Assembly: GCA_023807065.1 (NCBI GenBank)
Contig: JAJJLU010003993.1
Span: 1-21,241 of the forward strand
DNA: 21,241 nucleotides
Source: Isotricha intestinalis
Lineage: Eukaryota > Ciliophora > Litostomatea > Vestibuliferida > Isotrichidae
Reading direction: 5' to 3'
This document shows, piece after piece, positions 7,236-17,415 of the stretch. Each line of letters opens with the position of its first letter. Position 1 is the first letter of the stretch. The notes beneath the pieces are model-generated. The model was given only the letters and a program-made list of their open reading frames with translations, searched no databases and had not been told where the DNA came from. Made by a program: the position numbers and the translations under genes.

Positions 7236-10226
7236 GTTTGGTTTTAAAATAATCATTTTGAAATTTTCATCAGTTACTTCAACTTCAACCACTTTAGAAC
7301 CTTTAATAAATTTTGGTTTCATTTCGCCAGAATAAACTTTTTCTAAATCTAAATTGAAAAAATGTTCTTTATATAAAGAATATTCATTAGTGATCCAGTT
7401 AAAAGATGTAACTTCAAAAGGAAAATAAATAGGATTTTTTTCATCATAAAGTCTAATTTTTTTCCCTTTGACTTTCCCAAATCCTTTAAATAAAACAACA
7501 TTACATAATATATCTGCTCTTTTAAGGGAAATTCCTTTTTTATAATATTCACTTGATATTTTTTCTGGTAAATCAAGAAATAATTTAAAATTAGGATCAA
7601 TATATAATAAATTATTATATAAATAATAATAATTTTTATTACATACAAATCCAATCATTTTTCCAAAAGATTTAAAAGGATAATTAACAAATAAATATTT
7701 TAAATGTAAAAACTTATCTATTTTTTCCTTACTAAAATTTGCAAGTTGAATAAAAGGATGAATTAATATTCTTTTACTTTTTTTCATAGTTTTTCCGAAA
7801 TATTGTTTTTGATATTCAGTTGAAAAATCGAATTGAATACTTTTCAAATTAGGAAAAGAACAATCAATTTTTTTGACTTCATAATTTGATTTTAATTCAG
7901 TGTTAATATTTTTATAAAATTCATATTTGATTTTATTCCCATTAGTAGAATAATAATAACTTTCACCCCATTTATCATAAATTTCTTCTTCAGGTTGTAA
8001 ATTTCGATATTTTTTTTCTAATCCAAGAATTTGTTCTTCATTTAAAAAAGGTAATAAAACAAGACTTTCCCAAGGAGTTCTTTTTCCATTAAAATCAATA
8101 TCAAAAGTTTCAGGATATAATTCTGGAATTTCATCTAAAATTTTTTCATAGCATTTAGGTAATAAATTAAAGGAAGATTTAGGTAAAATGAATAATAAAG
8201 ATTGAAAAGGATTAAAAGGAGTAGAATTATCATTTTGAAAAATATTATTTAAATTATTATCATATGTTATTGTATCAAAATCAGATATCATTGGAGCATA
8301 ATGATAAGGATAATACCATCTCCAACTTTTTATTCCTCTATAATAATAATATAATACCCATTGTAATCCTTCTAAGTAACAATTAAACATTTTTTCTTTT
8401 TCTTTTTTTCCTTCTTCTGTTGTTATATCAAAATGTAATTTTTCCTTATAATAATATTCTTTTGCTTTTTTAATATCATCTACATAAAATTTAATTAAAG
8501 TTTCATGAAATTGTTGATTTAAATCTTCTGATTTTTCTTCATTATTTATTACATTTATTTCATTATTTTCTTCTTCTTCTACTTCTTTTTCTAATTCTTT
8601 TTCATCAACTAAACTTACATCTGAGTCATTAATATCATTTATATTAAAATCACTACAATAATTTTCATCTTTAATATATTTAATATATTTTTCAGCTTCA
8701 TCAAATATTTCTTCAAATGTTGAACTCTCATTTATTATTTTTGGTTTTTCTATTTTATTATCATTTGAATATTTTCCTTCATCATCACTGTCAAAAAGAG
8801 TAACTAATGTATTTGTTATTATTTTCATTTTTTGTGTATTTTCATCATTTTTTTTTGTTATATAATCATCTAATTGTTCTTCAAAAGTTTTTTCAGTTTT
8901 ACAATCAATTAATTCCATTTTTTTTTCTAAAGCATATTTTAAATTTTCAATTCTCTTTTTTTTTCTTTCAATTTTGAATTTCTTAATTTCTTCATTTGAT
9001 TTTTTTGATATTTCATTAAATAATTTCTCTTTTTTAACATTTAATTTTTCTTTCTTTAATTTATACACTTTTTCTTTTATCCTATCATATTTTTTCTTTT
9101 TATTTTCTTTGCAATTTTCTTTAATCTTATCTAATAAAATATCAAGACTATGTAATTCTTGTTTAGCTAATAAAGCAAATATTTTTTTAGCTTTTTCATA
9201 GTTAATTTTTCCATGATAAGTAATATAATCATCTAATTCAGGTAAACAATCTTTATAAAAAGCAAAAATATAATCTAAAGCACCAGTTTCAATATCTAAA
9301 CTATTTAAATTTGGCAAAAAGTCATTTCCAACAAAAAAACAGAAAAAAACAAAATCATCAATAATTCTTTCAATATTAAAAGAAAATTTAATTTTGGGTT
9401 TTAATTCCAGAAATTCCAATTCTAAATATTCTCTAAGAACACTAACTAAAATAATTTCATATAAATTTTCTTTATTATTTCCATTATTATTATCTTCCCC
9501 ATATTTTTTTTGTAATTTTTCTCTTTTTTTCATAAGAAAAGTATCTTCTCTTAAAATAATAAAATTAGGTTCATGAGTAATTAAACTAAGCATAATTAAA
9601 TCAGCATCTAAACCATAAATACAATGTTTAGTATTTTTAACATATTCATTAGAACTCTTATAATTCCTAATATATTCTAAAATTTTATGTTCTCCTTCAC
9701 CAGGAACATCACTTCCTGTAAATAAAACATTAATATTTTTCCACATAATATCATTTTGTTTTTTTTCTTCAATAAAATTATTCATAAAAATACTTAAATT
9801 ATACATAAATTTAGTACCAGCAGAAATTGAATCACTATTAAATATATTTTTTTCATCTAATCCTTTTTCTTGTAAAAGTAATTTTTCTTCATTAGTGATA
9901 TTAGTGTTTTTCCTAAAACGTCTAGATCTTTGTTGATTCATTTTTGCTCTTGGAGCAACACCATCAGCAGAAATCATTAATAACTTTTTAGGTTTAATTA
10001 AATGAAATATTTTATCTATAGTAGTACAAACATCCAAATATATTTTTGAATGTGGAAAATTCATACATGCTGTTATTATATCATTTCCATGTGATACATT
10101 GTGAATTATTCCATTTATATCTAAATATAAATTGTCTATTTCTGGAATGTCACCTTCTTCTCTTATTTTCTTTAGGATTAATGGATATCTTGACATTATG
10201 AATCTTGCAAATTTAGGAATTCCCAT
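6909..10226 (-). CDS. 5'-3' exoribonuclease, XRN family (XRN1-like)
   Basis: The enzyme degrades 5'-monophosphate RNA; XRN1 works in cytoplasmic mRNA decay, XRN2/Rat1 in the nucleus. The start MGIPKFARFIMSRYP is the family N terminus. All catalytic acids are visible: Asp36 (YLDINGIIHN), Asp88 (ADGVAPRAKM), Glu177 and Glu179 (GEGEHK), Asp207 and Asp209 (GLDADL) and Asp302 (VGNDFLP). The basic cap-discriminating segment RAKMNQQRSRRFR is intact. The second conserved region contains EGLQWVLYYYYRG and WRWYYPYHYAP. Between the two lies a long Lys/Glu-rich insertion (about residues 335-600). I see no CCHC zinc knuckle (typical of many XRN2/Rat1), and the region after the catalytic core resembles XRN1 domains, so XRN1-like is preferred, though 1105 residues is shorter than animal or yeast XRN1. 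A 14-Asn tract lies near the C terminus. It is uninterrupted by introns and 107 bases downstream of the importin gene. Confidence 0.95.
7198..7235. repeat. (TTA)n trinucleotide microsatellite inside the exonuclease gene
   Basis: About twelve TTA/ATT units lie in frame and encode, on the minus strand, a run of 14 Asn (two AAC codons flank twelve AAT codons). Such tracts vary in length by replication slippage and usually sit in disordered linkers. Confidence 0.97.
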
Positions 10227-10333
10227 TTTTCTGTTTTTTCTTTTTCTTTTTTCTTTTTTTTTAGTTTTATAAATTTTATTAGATAAAAACTATTTATATT
10301 ATTTTTTTTATTTATTATATAATTAATTCTTAT

Positions 10334-13300
10334 TTACTTCTTTTGGAGGGAGTTTTTTAATTGAGAATATAAATTTGAGATTTCTCTATTTGAGGATAAT
10401 AAATTTAATATTTCTAAATGAGAATTAGAAGCAATATCTAAAGTATCAAGTAATAATTTTGAAAAATTCATTTCAAATAAATTATTTAATTCCCCTATAC
10501 ATGTTATTTCATCATAATAATAGTCTTCGTCTTCATCTGTTTCATCTTCTAAATCATCTAATCCTTCATCTAAATTATTATTACTTTCTTTACCTAAAAT
10601 TTCATCTAAAATATTATTATTATTTTTATTTAAGTCAAAATCAGGACCATTTTTATCATCAATTTGAATATTATATTTTTCTTTCTCAATTAAGTTATCT
10701 ATAATTTCTTGCTCATCTATATTTTCATTTTCTTCTTCTTCATTTGAATTTTCTTCAATTCCAATTTTATTTGGATTTATATTTTTATTTTCTTTTTTTT
10801 TACTATTTAAAATTGAATTTCCAAAAATTAAAGAATATTTAATTAAAATTTCTAAATCATTTTTAATTAATTCATTACTATTATTATTTGTTAATAAACA
10901 GCATAAAGCAAGTAAATTTCTTTTAGTTTCAATATTTAAATTAACTTGACTTAAAGATTTTAAATAAATTTTATAAATATCACCGTTTTCAATAAAATAT
11001 TTTATAGCTATATCAGAATTATAAACAATACAACAAGATAATAATTCACATAAACTCTCAATATCATGTTTTTTAGCTTTTACTAAATTAATTTTAATAT
11101 ATTTCAATAATAATAAATGAACTTGATCAACTTTACTTTTACAACATTCTAACATAACTTCATAAATTTGATATAAATATCTTAATTTTTCACTATTATA
11201 AGGGAATTTTTCGATAATTTTGTCAAAAAAGACTAAAATTAATTTTAGATATTCATTATCACTTTTTAAAAAAGTTTCATTATCTTTAGCAATAAAATAA
11301 CATATACAAGTTACAGTTTCTTCAAAAAATTCATATTCATAATCTTCTCCTTGAAGAGTACTAACTAAAATATCTTTAAATAAACACCAAATTTTTTCTG
11401 GTATTTTATTACTTTTTTCTAAAATTACTGTTATTATGGATAAAGCTTCTTCTAAATGATCATTTCCATCTTTAGATAAACAATATTTTAATATTTCCAA
11501 AATCCATTTTTCAATTTTGGAAAAAATATCTTTATCATTGATAAAATATTTAATTATTCCTAAAAACATTTTTAATATATGATCTAATACTGCACTTACT
11601 TCACTTGTTACTATATTTGTCAATTCAATTTCTCTTTCTTTTTGTGCTTTTTCAATAAAATATTTATAAAAATATTCACATAAAGGGACTATTATATCTC
11701 TAATTTCATTTTGAAATTTTAATACAATTAAATTTATACTTCTAATTAATTCTTCTAGTTCTATTTTTTTCATTAAATCTAAATATAATAAAATTAAATC
11801 TTTTATATTTTCTTTTATTATATTTTTGCATTTTTCTTTTTTTATATATTTTGGAATAGTAATTGCAGCAATTGATTTTACTGGAATTTCATTATCATTT
11901 TTAAGTAAAAAACATATTTTTTCCATTATAAAAAGAGAGTCATTTTCATCAAATTTATATTGAGAATAATTTTTAAGGAAAGAACATACTCTTTCTCTTA
12001 ATAATCCTACTTTACAATCTAATTCTGCAATAATATAATTTTTTAAAATATTTGATAAAAGTTCTTTTTCATGTTGTAAAACTGGAGTATAGATTTTTTC
12101 AAAAATAAATAATATAGCTTCTTTAATTAAATGAGCATTTAATTTTCCATTTATTAATTGATTATATTCATTTTCATTTGAATTTAATTCATGTTCTTTT
12201 TTTATATTTTCTTCATTTATTTGAAGTGTTTCAAAAAAAAATTCAGAATATTCTTTTAAATATTGAGAATTATTATATAATGAAATATAATTAATTAATT
12301 CAATTACTAAATTTCTTTTTTTTTTGAAAATACTTGATAAAATCAAATCATTAGATATATATTCTTGAGGAGAAGAATATCTAAATTCTAAATCGCTTTT
12401 AGAAAGAATTGTATCTTTAATTAATCTTTCTTTCATATTTTTATTTGAGAATAATTGAAAAATTTTTTTATCAAAGTCTTTTTTTTTAATGAAATTTATA
12501 AAAAATTTATATATTAAAGATAAACAATCTTCAGTAATTATATTATTTTCATTACTATAAATATTATAAAATGATTCAAATATAATTTGAATATATTTTT
12601 CCCAATTTGAATAAAATTTTCCATCATTTTCAGAAAAACGGAATTTAATAGAATATTTTTGATATAATCTCATAACAATTTGAAAAGAAATTTTTTTTAA
12701 TTTTTTAATAATTAAATTTTCACTTTGTTCTTTAGTAATTTTTATATTTATAATTTTTAAAATTATCATCATCCATTTATCAAATATTTCAGAATTATCT
12801 CTTAATATACTAGGAATTGAAGAATGAATAGTTTTCATAAAAATTCTTAAAATTTTGTAAATAATCATATTTTGAAAATTATTATTTATATCTTGACAAT
12901 TATCTAAAAAGAAGAAAAATGCTTGATTAAATTCATTAAAAGTTTTATAATATTCAATTAAATCATTTGTTTCATTTTCTATTTCAAATAATTTTGATAA
13001 TTGATAATAAGATATAATTCCTGTATAAATCATATTTTGATTTTTTGAATCAAAATATCTTTTTAATTGATTAATAAATTCATCCTTAAATTCTCCATTC
13101 GGAAAATCTGTTTTTAAAATGTTTTTTAAACATTGATTAAAAATTCTTGATTTTTTTAAATCTTCTTTGTTTATTGCATAAAGATTTGAATCAATAATAT
13201 TATTCCTTATAAAAGCTTTTTCTTCAAGATTTATTTTATCTGAATTCCAATTTTGAGAAATTGAATTTTTTAGTTGAATTGCAGCGTTTAAAGAAATTTC

Positions 13301-13462
13301 ATCTGAATATTTATTTTCAATATTACATGCTAAAGTTAAACATGCTTTTAAATATCCTGGTTCATTTTGCATTTGATTTATTATTCTTTCATTTTCTTTA
13401 AGTTGTTGTTGACTTATAAAATTCATACTTAAATTTTTTGCTAAAAAATCTATATCAACCAT
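10334..13462 (-). CDS. Importin-beta family karyopherin, importin-7/8 (Nmd5/Sxm1) type
   Basis: This is a 1042-residue all-helical protein, matching the usual length of importin-7/8 (about 1040). These receptors carry cargo such as ribosomal proteins and histones through nuclear pores and release it on binding Ran-GTP. The N terminus contains an importin-beta N-terminal domain: KENERIINQM, then PGYLKACLTLACN, then SLNAAIQLKN followed by SQNWN (about residues 22-75), with HEAT-type helical repeats after it. Near the C terminus an Asn/Asp/Glu-rich acidic stretch (about 895-980) precedes a final helical segment, as in the acidic loop of importin-7. Import of a specific cargo is inferred only from the family. 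No introns. It is head-to-head with POLA2 across about 150 bases. CSE1 or importin-9 would be alternatives; the C-terminal acidic block argues for the importin-7/8 group. Confidence 0.85.
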   Translation of the reverse strand: MVDIDFLAKNLSMNFISQQQLKENERIINQMQNEPGYLKACLTLACNIENKYSDEISLNAAIQLKNSISQNWNSDKINLEEKAFIRNNIIDSNLYAINKEDLKKSRIFNQCLKNILKTDFPNGEFKDEFINQLKRYFDSKNQNMIYTGIISYYQLSKLFEIENETNDLIEYYKTFNEFNQAFFFFLDNCQDINNNFQNMIIYKILRIFMKTIHSSIPSILRDNSEIFDKWMMIILKIINIKITKEQSENLIIKKLKKISFQIVMRLYQKYSIKFRFSENDGKFYSNWEKYIQIIFESFYNIYSNENNIITEDCLSLIYKFFINFIKKKDFDKKIFQLFSNKNMKERLIKDTILSKSDLEFRYSSPQEYISNDLILSSIFKKKRNLVIELINYISLYNNSQYLKEYSEFFFETLQINEENIKKEHELNSNENEYNQLINGKLNAHLIKEAILFIFEKIYTPVLQHEKELLSNILKNYIIAELDCKVGLLRERVCSFLKNYSQYKFDENDSLFIMEKICFLLKNDNEIPVKSIAAITIPKYIKKEKCKNIIKENIKDLILLYLDLMKKIELEELIRSINLIVLKFQNEIRDIIVPLCEYFYKYFIEKAQKEREIELTNIVTSEVSAVLDHILKMFLGIIKYFINDKDIFSKIEKWILEILKYCLSKDGNDHLEEALSIITVILEKSNKIPEKIWCLFKDILVSTLQGEDYEYEFFEETVTCICYFIAKDNETFLKSDNEYLKLILVFFDKIIEKFPYNSEKLRYLYQIYEVMLECCKSKVDQVHLLLLKYIKINLVKAKKHDIESLCELLSCCIVYNSDIAIKYFIENGDIYKIYLKSLSQVNLNIETKRNLLALCCLLTNNNSNELIKNDLEILIKYSLIFGNSILNSKKKENKNINPNKIGIEENSNEEEENENIDEQEIIDNLIEKEKYNIQIDDKNGPDFDLNKNNNNILDEILGKESNNNLDEGLDDLEDETDEDEDYYYDEITCIGELNNLFEMNFSKLLLDTLDIASNSHLEILNLLSSNREISNLYSQLKNSLQKK

Positions 13463-13615
13463 TTAAAAAAAAATTAAAAATTAAAATTAAAAATAATAAT
13501 TTTTGATTACTAAATCAAATATATTTTTATTTTTATATTTATAATTTTTTATATGAATATTTTATTTTATGTTTATATAGTTTATGAATATTTAAATAAA
13601 TATTTTATTAATTTA
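13463..13615. promoter_or_regulatory. Compact divergent promoter region, importin / POLA2
   Basis: Only 153 bases separate the two start codons of oppositely directed genes, so both promoters and 5' untranslated regions must lie here. The sequence is A/T homopolymer-rich, with no recognisable TATA or initiator consensus that could be distinguished from background. Confidence 0.5.
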
Positions 13616-15298
13616 ATGGGTGAAGAAAATGAAAATTCCCGCTCAGAATATGAAATTTTAAAGTTAAACATTTTAGAGAATTATAATTATGATATTGATA
13701 AATCTAATGAGATAAAAGAAAGCAATTTTAAATATCAAATGGAATACAATGGTATTAAAGCAGAATCAATTTTTAATCAAATTCAAGCAACTATGTTTAA
13801 TAATCAAGGGAATAATAATATAATTTTTTCAAAAGTAATTCTTGATTCTTTTAATATGTTGTTATCTGAATTAAATAACAAGCAAAAAAAACAAAATAAA
13901 AGAATTCCAAAAATGCAATTTCAAAAAGAAATTAATAAAAAATATAATATATTCCTTGATGAAATTGTTTCTCAATATACAAATGAAAATTTTAATTTAT
14001 ATAATAATGAGTTAAATACTGAGCCAATAAAAATAAAGCATGTGAAAGAATTATCTTCATATTCTTTAATTCCAAAAGATAATAAAGGAAATTTTGAAGA
14101 ATATAGAAATTATTTTATTGAAGTTAGAAATGAAATTTTAGATGAATTAGATATAAATCAAAATGATCCCTTATTAGGAAAAAATAAATTTATTTTAGTT
14201 TTAATATTTGATTCAACTGATACTAAACCTTTATTAAATGAAATTATAGGTTATGACCCTTTAAATGATTATAATAAATATCAATTAAAATTTTGTGATA
14301 ATGAAAATAATACATTTGATTCATATTATTTTATGAGTGGTCAAATTATGTATTTAGAAGGAAATTTAATAAATGATAATACTGTACTTGAAGTACAAAA
14401 ATTTTCATATGGATATAATAATAATCATTTTAAAATAGATATTAATTTTGTTTCAAGTTTTTACCAAAATAATAATGGAATATATACAATTTATACAATG
14501 AATGGTCCTTATTATACTAAAGAAAAAATAGATTTAAATCCTTTCTTTTCATTATTAATGACTTTATCAGAAAAATCTCCTCATTGTGTAATAATAAATG
14601 GTCCATTCATTTATAGTGAAAATGAACTTATACAATCTGGGAATTTAGGAGAATATTCAACTTATTTAGATTTATTTAAAAATATTATGTATAATATTAG
14701 TCATATTTTTTCAAAGAAAAATACTAAAATTTTAATAGCACCTTCCTTATCAGATGAATTAAATTATTATCCTCTTCCTCAACCTTCTTTTAATAAAATA
14801 ATCAAAAATTTACATTATGATAATATAGAATTTATTCCTAATCCTCATATAATGCAAATTAATGAAATTTTATTTGCGAATATTAATTATGATATAATTG
14901 CTGAAATTAATCAAAATACAATTCGTTCAAATAATAATTCACCTATTGATTCTTCATTACAAATGTTATTTTATCAAAGAAGTTTATTTCCTGTTTTATC
15001 TAATACAATATATATTAATGATTCAGAAAAAATGGATAAAGTGTTAACTTATGATATTACTCAAGAAAAATTTTTTAAAATGGATGATATTCCAGATATT
15101 GTTATTATTAATAGTGGAATGACATCATTTGTTAAAAATATTTTTAATTCTCTTGTTATTAATACAGGAGGATTGGTGAAAGGAAAAAATTTTGGAAATA
15201 TTAGTAAAATTTCTGTTTATAATCCTTCAAGAACTGAAAACATTTTACAAAGGACTAAAGTTGAAATAATTAAAGTTAATGGAAATAGATATGAATAA
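13616..15298 (+). CDS. POLA2: DNA polymerase alpha subunit B
   Basis: This is the regulatory B subunit of the DNA polymerase alpha-primase complex, which starts Okazaki fragments in the nucleus. It contains an OB fold followed by a phosphoesterase-like fold that has lost its catalytic residues. I chose ATG 13616 (MGEENENSRSEYE, 560 residues; human about 598) over an in-frame ATG at 13553 that adds a hydrophobic AT-rich leader. Landmarks: FEEYRNYFIEVRNEILDELD near 161-180; the OB-fold region with SGQIMYLEGN near 240; NGPYYTKEKIDLNPF, matching the GPYTTSDSI-type segment; PHCVIINGPF near 322-331; ILIAPSLSDELNYYPLPQPSF (positions about 375-395); and IPDIVIINSG, FVKN and NTGGLVKGKNFG at the C terminus. 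The phosphoesterase metal ligands are not expected and none stand out. It is followed by Beclin 85 bases downstream on the same strand. Confidence 0.93.
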   Translation: MGEENENSRSEYEILKLNILENYNYDIDKSNEIKESNFKYQMEYNGIKAESIFNQIQATMFNNQGNNNIIFSKVILDSFNMLLSELNNKQKKQNKRIPKMQFQKEINKKYNIFLDEIVSQYTNENFNLYNNELNTEPIKIKHVKELSSYSLIPKDNKGNFEEYRNYFIEVRNEILDELDINQNDPLLGKNKFILVLIFDSTDTKPLLNEIIGYDPLNDYNKYQLKFCDNENNTFDSYYFMSGQIMYLEGNLINDNTVLEVQKFSYGYNNNHFKIDINFVSSFYQNNNGIYTIYTMNGPYYTKEKIDLNPFFSLLMTLSEKSPHCVIINGPFIYSENELIQSGNLGEYSTYLDLFKNIMYNISHIFSKKNTKILIAPSLSDELNYYPLPQPSFNKIIKNLHYDNIEFIPNPHIMQINEILFANINYDIIAEINQNTIRSNNNSPIDSSLQMLFYQRSLFPVLSNTIYINDSEKMDKVLTYDITQEKFFKMDDIPDIVIINSGMTSFVKNIFNSLVINTGGLVKGKNFGNISKISVYNPSRTENILQRTKVEIIKVNGNRYE

Positions 15299-15383
15299 AT
15301 ATATTTATTAAAAATATTAAGATTTTTTTATAAATTAAATAAAACAAATTTAAATAATTTAAATTATTTTATTATTTTTTATT

Positions 15384-17300
15384 ATGGAAGGAAATAAAGA
15401 AATTGATGGAAATGGAAGTGAAAAAATAGAAGATAATAAAGAAGTTATGATTGAAAATAATAACAATGAGAATAATGATAAAAATTTAACATCAACACAA
15501 CCAAATGAAGAAGAAAATATAATTGAAGAAAAGAAAAAAGAATCAGAGAAAAATAATGAAGAAGAAAATAAAGTAGAAAATAATATTGAAGAAGGAAATA
15601 AAGTAGAAAATAATAATGAAGAAGAAAAAAAATTAGAAAATAAAAATAAAGTAGAAAATAATAATGAAGAAGGAAATAAAATAGAAGAAAATAAAGAAGA
15701 AAATAATAATGAAGAAGATAAAAAAGAAAATAAAAATGAAGGAGAGAATAAAAAAGAAGAAAATAAAGAAGAAAATAATGTAGAAAATAATATAATAGAA
15801 AATAATATAGAAAATAAAACTGAAGAAGGAAATAAAACAGAAGATAATAAAGAAGAAAATAATATAGAAAATAATAAAATAGAAAGTAATAAAGAAGAAA
15901 AAAATATAGAAAATAAAACTGAAGAAGATAATAAAAAAGAAGATAACAAAGTAGAAGATAAAATAGAAAATAAAACTGAAGAAGATAATAAAAAAGAAGA
16001 TAATAATGAAGAGGAAAAAGAAAAAGAAAATAATTCTAAAGATAAAAAAGAAGAGGAAAACAATAATATTGAAAAAAAAGAAGAAATAAATAAAATTGAA
16101 GATAAAAAAGAAGAAAAGAATAATAATATAAAAAAAGATGAAGAACTTATAAAAGAAGATGAAAAAAAAGAAAAGAAAGTAACACCTTTAACACCAGAAA
16201 TATCTCCTGAATTCGAAGAATTTATAAATCAAAAAAATGAAGAAGAATTATTTTGTTACGACTGTGGTCGTAAATTTAAAGTAGATTTTAAATCATCACT
16301 TGGTTCATTTTTTTCAACTTTTGAAGATTTTGAAAAAATATTTCAATATTCATTAAATTGTTGTTTACCATGTTTAGATAAAATTATAAAAAAATTTGAT
16401 TCTTCTTCAAAACTTAGAAAAGAAAATAATATTCCAAAACATGAAACTGAAAATAATATTTCTGAAGAAGATTTAGAAGAAGAAGAAAAAAAAATAGAAA
16501 AAGAAATTAAATTATTACAAGAAGAAATAAATCAAAGTGAAATAAAATTAAAAGAAGAAGAAACTAAGTTTCAAATTTCAATAGAAAAATTAAAAGAAGC
16601 AACAGATGAAGAGAATAAATTTTTATCAGATTTTAGAAATTTAGAAAAAGATGCATATATATTAGAAAAGGAAAAAACATATGTAGAAAATAGAAATAAA
16701 TTATATGAAACAATAAGTAAAAAATTTACATATTCTAATTTATTAACAGATTTATTTGATATATCTTTTGATGAAAAATTTGGAACAATAAACGGATGTA
16801 AATTTTCAGATAATTTAGGAAATGGAGATGAAGTAAATGCAGGTTGGGGTTATATTGCTTTTTTAACTAAATTACTTACTATTAAGTATGAATTTAAATC
16901 TAGTAATTTAAAAATATATTTAGAAGGTAATTATTCTAAAATGATTGAAGGCAATAATTTCTATGAATTAAGCTTTTCTTCTGGTTCTAGAACTCTTGAT
17001 CAATTTAATGAAGCTATGAAAAAATATTTAAATTTTTTAAAAGAGTTTACTAATTATTTAACTGGGTATAAAAAAATTAGTATTGATAATGATGATTTTA
17101 AATTTGAAATTGATGGAGATAAAATTAATGGGAAAAGTATTATTTTTTCTGAACAAACTAAAACTTTTGAATGGCCTGAATGTATGAAATATTTACTCAC
17201 TATTTTAAAATTTTTAATTACTAAAACTTTAGGTGAAGAAAATCAATCTTATAGAAATTTAGTTGAAGAAACTTTAATAATTAATAAACAACAAAAATAA
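15384..17300 (+). CDS. BECN1: Beclin-1 / Atg6 (Vps30) with very long acidic N-terminal tail
   Basis: A scaffold subunit of the class III phosphatidylinositol 3-kinase (Vps34) complexes that act in autophagy and endosomal sorting. It has 638 residues, against about 450-560 in most Beclins. Residues 1-270 are almost only Glu, Asn and Lys and must be disordered. Two cysteine pairs follow: C291-YD-C294 and C327-LP-C330. They match the N-terminal CxxC and the second CxxC of Beclin/Atg6 but are only about 32 residues apart, so the loop that carries the BH3 motif in animals is missing. A Glu/Lys-rich coiled coil runs from about 360 to 445. The membrane-binding BARA domain runs from about 450 to 620, with YSNLLTDLFDISFDEKFGTI, FGTING (466-471), VNAGWGY (W488) and a final WPECMKYLLTILKFL. 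ATG 15384 is the first in-frame start. It is convergent with the DENN gene. Confidence 0.93.
   Translation: MEGNKEIDGNGSEKIEDNKEVMIENNNNENNDKNLTSTQPNEEENIIEEKKKESEKNNEEENKVENNIEEGNKVENNNEEEKKLENKNKVENNNEEGNKIEENKEENNNEEDKKENKNEGENKKEENKEENNVENNIIENNIENKTEEGNKTEDNKEENNIENNKIESNKEEKNIENKTEEDNKKEDNKVEDKIENKTEEDNKKEDNNEEEKEKENNSKDKKEEENNNIEKKEEINKIEDKKEEKNNNIKKDEELIKEDEKKEKKVTPLTPEISPEFEEFINQKNEEELFCYDCGRKFKVDFKSSLGSFFSTFEDFEKIFQYSLNCCLPCLDKIIKKFDSSSKLRKENNIPKHETENNISEEDLEEEEKKIEKEIKLLQEEINQSEIKLKEEETKFQISIEKLKEATDEENKFLSDFRNLEKDAYILEKEKTYVENRNKLYETISKKFTYSNLLTDLFDISFDEKFGTINGCKFSDNLGNGDEVNAGWGYIAFLTKLLTIKYEFKSSNLKIYLEGNYSKMIEGNNFYELSFSSGSRTLDQFNEAMKKYLNFLKEFTNYLTGYKKISIDNDDFKFEIDGDKINGKSIIFSEQTKTFEWPECMKYLLTILKFLITKTLGEENQSYRNLVEETLIINKQQK
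15500..16170 (+). repeat. Purine-rich low-complexity coding tract
   Basis: This part of the Beclin gene is built from GAA, AAT, AAA and GAT codons in irregular blocks such as NNEEE, ENKVEN and KTEEDNKKEDN. Two longer near-copies are visible around 15913-15955 and 15964-16005 (ENKTEEDNKKEDN twice), suggesting local duplication. The plus strand is nearly free of C. Confidence 0.85.
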
Positions 17301-17415
17301 TAATTAAAATTAAGCTTTTTAATTAATTATTTTAAATCTTAATTTAAAATTTAAATTTTGTATTATTAAATATATATAAAAGTTTATTTACGAAATCTAA
17401 TCTAATTTCAATTTT

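Noticed and set aside
8974..9201. Plus-strand Phe/Leu/Ser-rich open frame inside the exonuclease gene
   Set aside because: It is antisense to the Lys/Glu-rich linker of the exonuclease and has the composition expected of such a shadow.
13553..13615. Twenty-one-residue N-terminal extension of POLA2
   Set aside because: The added residues are a Tyr/Ile/Phe run typical of translated A/T spacer, and the second ATG gives a start (MGEENENS) and length closer to the family.
15359..16063. Minus-strand Ser/Leu/Phe-rich open frame opposite Beclin
   Set aside because: This is a shadow of the Glu/Asn/Lys-rich coding tract on the plus strand; GAA and AAA codons read as TTC and TTT on the other strand.
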